From assembly GCA_019925795.1 (NCBI GenBank), contig CM034297.1, positions 50,797,941 to 50,861,940 on the forward strand: DNA of 64,000 bases, read 5' to 3'. The first letter of the stretch is position 1, and each line of letters starts with the position of its first letter. Below are positions 59,416 through 64,000 of this stretch, piece by piece. The stretch is from Dendrobium chrysotoxum (Eukaryota; Streptophyta; Magnoliopsida; Asparagales; Orchidaceae). The notes below the pieces were generated by a model. The model was given only the letters and a program-made list of their open reading frames with translations. It did not search any database and was not told the origin of the DNA. Both the position numbers and the translations under genes were made by a program.

Positions 59416-59612
59416 GAAAAAGTGCTACGAAAGTCTGATTGTACAAGAGTATAGGTAAGAAGATCATTACAAATCCAAACCAATCAGCTATGAAAAACCA
59501 TTCCATCACTACATATTATTACCTATAAAATGATTGTAATAAAATATTCCATACATAATAATACCCAATAAAGCATGATAACCATATAACATACTTCATA
59601 TAAAACAGTAAT

Positions 59613-60044
59613 CTACATGAATTTGGCGCATGCAACAATCATCAACAACATATTCTTAATCAAACCCTTAGAGTGGAAACCCCTCCTTCCTCTCACCTCC
59701 AACTCCTGAGAGTTAGAAGAAAACCCGGATGAAGAAGATGATGAAGACAAGCTTGGCTTTCTTATCTTGATGATTTTGCTCTTGTGGGATCTTGTACTCA
59801 TAGCCATCTTCTTGTTGGAGGTGATCGAGTGGAAGGAAGGTGGAGGAGTAAGTGGTGGGATGGTGGAGGTGGCTATGGTGTTCTTCGGTGTGCCGGGCTG
59901 AGACTCCCACAAAAAGGGGACAGCAACGGTGGAGACAGCGTAGTAGAATCTTAAGGAAGAGTTGCTCCTCTCCAAGTTCTCCTTGGAGAGCAGGAGAGAA
60001 GAGAGCTTCCTGTCATGAGTTATTCGTTGGGCCTCTTGATACAT
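59613..60044 (-). CDS. DUF688-like plant protein, function unknown
   Basis: A single-exon frame of 143 residues starts at the ATG at 60044 and ends at 59613. Near residue 40 stands VPFLWESQPGTPK, the short signature of plant DUF688-type proteins (usually VPF.WE..PG.P). It is followed by a Pro/Thr-rich stretch (STIPPLTPPPSFHS), a basic segment (RSHKSKIIKIRKP), a run of serines and a basic end. There is no signal peptide or clear domain. The leader upstream is rich in CTCTCT, and TACATATATTA lies about 130 bases before the start as a possible TATA element. Composition, an open frame and the intact signature argue for a real gene. Function is not known for the family. Confidence 0.7.
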   Translation of the reverse strand: MYQEAQRITHDRKLSSLLLSKENLERSNSSLRFYYAVSTVAVPFLWESQPGTPKNTIATSTIPPLTPPPSFHSITSNKKMAMSTRSHKSKIIKIRKPSLSSSSSSSGFSSNSQELEVRGRRGFHSKGLIKNMLLMIVACAKFM

Positions 60045-61318
60045 AGTTTCTTCTTCTTTTAGGAGAGGAGGAAGAGAGAAAGAGAGAGATGTGAGATAGA
60101 TTGAAGAACAGTAGAAGGGTATGGATGGAGACTTATTATTAAGAAGTGGCTTTTGGTGTTGTGGTTATGGGTAATATATGTACTAATATTAAATGGGGAA
60201 TAATTTGGTTAGGATGTCTTGATTAAATATTTTATTAAGAATAGTCTCCGAATTAGAAGAAATTATTCTATGCAGATATCGGATTGTCCGAAGGTGAATC
60301 AGAACGCGTCATATCACCCGGTACATAGCAAACGGGCTACGTGGCGTCTTCTGATTCGTCTCCGGATGACGTCCATATCCACACAAATAATTTCACCAAA
60401 ATCAGGTGCTATGTAAATTTTGATTGATTATTTATATTTTTTATTTATTTGAAAATAAATTCAATGATTTTGAAATTTAAATTCTTAAGCTAAAAATTTA
60501 TATGTTAAATTATAGGGTTTTGTAAGTATGATGGCTAGGTACCATCTATAATATTGAGTGGTGTTAAGTCAATACATGCGCATGCAATTTATGTAGTATA
60601 ATTTTAAGCTAGAATGATACAATTTATGTCAAGATGAAAAATAAAATAAAAATAAAAATATTTGGTTTAAATTTAAATATTTAAATTAAAAAATATTATG
60701 AAAAACTATTTAAAAAACAAAATATATTTTATTGTATGTTTATCTCCTTATTCTAACTAACAAATTATATTTCAATATTTCTATAATTGTTTTATATATA
60801 TTGAGCATCTAATATGTGCCAGCAGAATATTTATCATGATATATAATATAATATAATGGTTCTATAGAAAATTCAAAATTTAAGAAAAAAAATTTGAGTG
60901 TTAAAATATAAATTTGATGCAGGTAAAATTTAATCTCAAAATATTAATAATAATTTTTAAAATTTTTATCTACTAAATTATCTAAAAGCCATAACTTAGA
61001 TATTAATGCGTTGATTTAAAAAATATCATAACATAAATGTCAAATCAGTTAGAAAGCTCTAGCCTTACTACTTAAATAAAAAAATATTTATAGTTTGAAT
61101 AATTGAATCCCACAGAAGAACTTTGTTTGTTAATATGCTGACTTGATAAAAAATTACGTTAATAATTGTCATTAAAACTGCTAAGCACATGTGCCTCTAA
61201 TTGGTGTACAATCTATAACTATTAAATTTAATTTGCAATAAATATAATATAAAAGTGAATTTTATTAGTTATCTAATGCAATTTTTTAAATAAATTAAAC
61301 AAAAATTATCTAAACTAA
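60045..61318. other. Upstream flank of DUF688-like gene and AT-rich spacer
   Basis: The first 130 bases contain the pyrimidine-rich leader (on the minus strand) and the possible TATA element. A less AT-rich stretch at about 60275-60400 (ATCACCCGGTACATAGC, TACGTGGCGTCTTCTGA) stands out but has no recognisable identity. The remainder is AT-rich with no gene. Confidence 0.4.
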
Positions 61319-61594
61319 GTCTTTGCTTGGGACAGCTTTTTTATTGATTTTTTTTTTTGGGACATTTAGGCCAGTTAAGGCAAACTCACACACACACAAC
61401 GCATACACAAAGACTCGAACCCAAGACCTCTTAGTTGGAAGCCCAAGTTCTCAACCAACAAGTCAAGGTGAGCTGTGTTTTTTTTTTTATTGATTTCTAA
61501 AGCTGCTTTTTAGTACAAAAATTTCTAATTCAAAAAGTTTTTGAACTAAAAAATTACTTTAAAAAACAGTAAGAAAGTTATCCCAAATAAAGCC
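61319..61594. mobile_element. Tourist-like foldback MITE (family 1, copy 6) split by a SINE
   Basis: The left arm GTCTTTGCTTGGGACAGCTT and the right arm, which reads AGTTATCCCAAATAAAGCC, are inverted. TAA flanks both sides (61316-61318 and 61595-61597). The left arm is interrupted at 61350 by a SINE-like insertion and resumes after a 14-base duplication. Confidence 0.75.
61351..61482 (-). mobile_element. tRNA-derived SINE
   Basis: On the minus strand the unit holds GTTGGTTGAGAACTTGG, an A-box-like segment, and GGTCTTGGGTTCGAGTCT, which includes a near-consensus B box of RNA polymerase III. It ends in an A run (T on +, 61351-61358). The 14 bases TTTTTTATTGATTT stand on both sides (61337-61350 and 61483-61496), a target duplication of the length made by LINE-driven insertion. 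It lies within a foldback MITE. Confidence 0.75.
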
Positions 61595-61767
61595 TAAATT
61601 GCCCACCTTGAAATTTTTTCTCTTTATAAAACAAATATTTTAGCTATTTTGTCCCCTTTGAATAAATACATTGCCCACAAGTGTATGAAAAAAATTTCTT
61701 TATCTCTTTCACCCTTAAAGTTACCCACATCCCAATTATATATTGCCCACCATTAAAAAGAGGTTGA

Positions 61768-62066
61768 AGCTCCGTTTGGGATAGTTTTCTTATTGTTTTA
61801 TAAAACCGTTGTAGGTTAAGACTTCGTTTGGGACGGCTTTCCTAATGCTTCTTAAAGCAGCTTTCAAGTACATAAGTTAAAATTTTTATATTAAAAAGCT
61901 ATTTTAAGAAGCAATAAGAAAGTCATCCCAAACGAAGCCTAAAGCTGTTGTAGAAAGCAGCTTTTTAGTTAAAAGTTTTTTTGGAAATAGTAAAAAAATA
62001 ATGGTCAAATAGAAATAATGGTTGCGGATTGAAAAACAAAGTAGTAAGAAAGTTATCTCAAATAAT
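61768..62066. mobile_element. Tourist-like foldback MITE (family 1, copy 7) holding another copy
   Basis: The outer element starts GCTCCGTTTGGGATAGTTTT and its right arm ends AGTAAGAAAGTTATCTCAAA. It is interrupted at 61819 by a second member of the same family. The right arm resumes with AGCTGTTGTAGAAAGCAGCT. The outer boundaries are approximate. Confidence 0.6.
61820..61939. mobile_element. Tourist-like foldback MITE (family 1, copy 8), best preserved
   Basis: GACTTCGTTTGGGACGGCTT mirrors a right end reading GTCATCCCAAACGAAGCC. The arms share TGCTTCTTAAAGCAGCTTT / GCTATTTTAAGAAGCAAT. TAA stands on both sides (61817-61819 and 61940-61942). It sits inside another member of the family and is therefore the younger of the two. 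Confidence 0.8.
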
Positions 62067-62639
62067 GGATGCTGCCTTTGATGAAGAGGTTAGTAAAGAT
62101 TTATAAATTTGGTTCGGCTTCGGGACCATAGTTTGTTTAATGTAATGATCCAAAGCTTAAATGGTTAGGTTGAGTTGAAAGTGATGGGTGGTTGCAAATA
62201 AATATTGCATGTTTTCTACGGCATTTATATTCATTCATACTTATATAGCTTTGTGTCTTTAGCAAGCATTTTATGCCGAGTTCAAAAACATTTTTAAAAT
62301 ATTTTTTTTTTATTAATGTGGTTTTTTTTCTAAATATATAATTATAAGTATTCAAACAATAATTATTTAATCTTCTTTATGAAAATAAGTATAATTTTAC
62401 TTTTTATTAAACAACAAAATACAATATTATATTGCTTGATGAAGTCTTTGCTAATCTTAAATTAGTAGCAATGTTTTATGAAGCAAGTAGATTATGTATA
62501 TACTCCTATGAAGTTAAGTTATGGTTTGATTTTTATACATAGCATTCACCTTTTTTTTTTTTAAATTGAAATCCCTAATTGACTTCATGTGGCATATGGG
62601 CTTTGAGCTTAACATAGTATATTGGAGTGCCTCTTGTTG
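62067..62639. other. AT-rich spacer, no gene seen
   Basis: Poly-T runs at about 62300-62312 and 62552-62563 dominate. The minus-strand frame at 62137-62355 has no recognisable similarity. Confidence 0.4.
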
Positions 62640-64000
62640 GTTTCAAGAAAGAAAAATAACATGTGCAAAGGTGAATGTGTTAGCGACTAGGCGAATGGGT
62701 TGACAACTAGGCGATATCATATGGGCAAAGAGTTAAAATTGCAGAAGGTTGAGTATGATCGTATGAGAGTAAAATGAAAATATGAATTTCTGTTTGAACT
62801 AGAGCGTTGCAGCGCTGAGCTTGTGGCATTTGTCTTTCAGGCTTAGCGGGGCCAGAAACCACTGCTGCGGCATTGAAACTTCTGTTCTACAGTAATTTCG
62901 AATTCAGCATGCAATGTTGTGGCACAGGGTGGCGGTGCTCTTATCTCTTGTATTTTGAAAATCTATATTGAATTGAAGCATGTTTTGTTTTGTTTAAATT
63001 GCATGTCTGGTTAAAAACATTTCTTTGGGCTTATGATACTTTAAAAATTATATTTTGCTTTAAATTAGATTTATAAGTACATAAATTAGGCAAGGCCAAT
63101 TTTAAACCCTTCAAGCTTAATTTAGTTTATGTAGAAGTCTTGTGTGAACTTCAAATATTGTACGTGTAATCTATTGCCTCAACGCGGGAGTAGAAGAGTA
63201 ATTAAGGGATTTTTAACTTAACTTTGCTATGCATAGATATATGGTGGTTAAGGTTATGAGATCTTAAGAAGATACTAAAAGTGTAGTTGAGAAAAATCTT
63301 AGCTAACATTCTAACAAATTTGACAGAAATGAGAAATAATTATGCTCTGATTCACAGCAACTCTGATTCACAGCAACATTAAGAAAAATCTACTATTACA
63401 AATATGAGTTTAAATATCATAAGTTCAGAGTATTTTAGATATATAATTTGAATCTGTAGCTATTAATATTTAGTTGCACACCCTTTTTATTCGATCAATA
63501 AGATAAATTAAGAAGTTCATATAAATCATACTATAGTGACCTTAGAGTAATTCAAATCCTCATGAAAATGATACTCGACTCTTCACTTTATTACTTAACA
63601 CGACATATATATTTGCGCAGAACAGGATTTACACTACAATATAACAAGCACAAGTAATAGAACTCAGTAGTGCCTATCAATTTGTTGGTGTCGTTGTCAG
63701 AGAATGTAGTTAATTATCATTTGTTTCATTTATATTACTGAATGATTTGCTGATTTAATCTTATCATTATTTTTAGTTAACTTGTCTTGTGTTGGCACTA
63801 TTGTTTATTTCTACTAAAATTTAGTATTGTTATATTTTAATTGTTCAAGAGTGCTTTGATTTACATATTCGTATTGTGTGAGTTATTATTGCGTGTATAA
63901 TAGGAATCAACTAAGAGAAACTTTATTTGATTTTGAAATAGAAAGAACTCTTAAAAAAATTAAAAATTTTAGAAAAGAATAAAAAATGATTAACCTAGTT
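62640..64000 (+). mobile_element. Start of a degenerate Ty3/gypsy element: LTR, leader and gag start
   Basis: TTGGTGTCGTTGTCAGAGAA (63685-63704) is a worn form of the TTGGCGCCGTTGCCGGGGA site (primer tRNA-Asp) of Tat/Athila-type gypsy elements. About 200 bases later one frame reads NRNQLRETLFDFEIERTLKK before a stop, the usual start of their gag proteins. Upstream, the segment with TTGCAGCGCTGAGC and CCACTGCTGCGGCATTG (about 62805-62875) and GCCTCAACGCGGGAGTAG (about 63177) is LTR-like. The left edge is not defined, and the element continues beyond the window. Confidence 0.5.

Noticed and set aside
59713..60046. Alternative frames overlapping the DUF688-like gene on both strands
   Set aside because: Only the 59613-60044 frame shows a family signature; the others are shadows.
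61390..61470. tRNA gene
   Set aside because: A- and B-box-like sequences are present, but no cloverleaf can be closed and the unit has a poly-A tail and target duplication, so it is a SINE.

Overview
The window is AT-rich nuclear DNA of a flowering plant. It holds class III peroxidase genes with four exons, plant LTR retrotransposons primed by initiator Met-tRNA, LINEs with plant-type ORF1, CACTA, hAT, Tourist-like and pogo-like DNA elements, and a DUF688-like gene. The species cannot be fixed from the sequence. Only three stretches look like intact host genes: two tandem peroxidases on the + strand (17258-18784 and 24929-27057) and a small single-exon gene on the - strand (59613-60044). Nearly everything else is transposon DNA of different ages.

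Left part (1-16970): the end of a CACTA transposon (to 1072), AT-rich spacer, a foldback MITE, and a minus-strand LINE remnant (15625 down to about 6195). The LINE is split by a very long LTR-like repeat (6851-14540), which itself carries a GC-rich hAT element with a perfect 8-bp target duplication. A degenerate hAT-like copy and a broken bZIP34/61-like gene fragment lie just upstream of the first peroxidase.

Peroxidase region (17.1-27.1 kb): two head-to-tail paralogues share identical intron positions, their own TATA boxes and full catalytic residues. A dead LINE (19.8-22.2 kb) and small elements separate them. They are secreted haem peroxidases, probably acting in cell-wall or phenolic chemistry.

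Nested retrotransposon block (28.0-47.3 kb): a minus-strand Ty1/copia element (LTRs at 46934-47309 and 28007-28378) took an insertion of a giant LTR-type repeat in a poly-G tract (28493-43274). Inside that repeat a second, oppositely oriented giant copy landed (35436-41802, 6367 bp, perfect 5-bp target duplication), as did a SIRE-like LTR (about 33560-35340). The SIRE-like LTR contains a regular array of paired 15-bp palindromes. The giant repeat has TGTTG...CAACA ends and 5-bp duplications, so it behaves as a solo LTR of about 6.4-6.9 kb. It shows WRKY-type TTGACC palindromes near one end and a hairpin recognisable in all three copies.

Right part (47.3-64 kb): degenerate hAT-like repeats, several Tourist-like foldback MITEs, a complete but inactivated pogo/Tigger-like element (54461-56686), an RTE-type LINE tail, a possible CACTA end, the DUF688-like gene, a SINE inside a MITE, a MITE inside a MITE, and the start of a degenerate Ty3/gypsy element that runs off the window.
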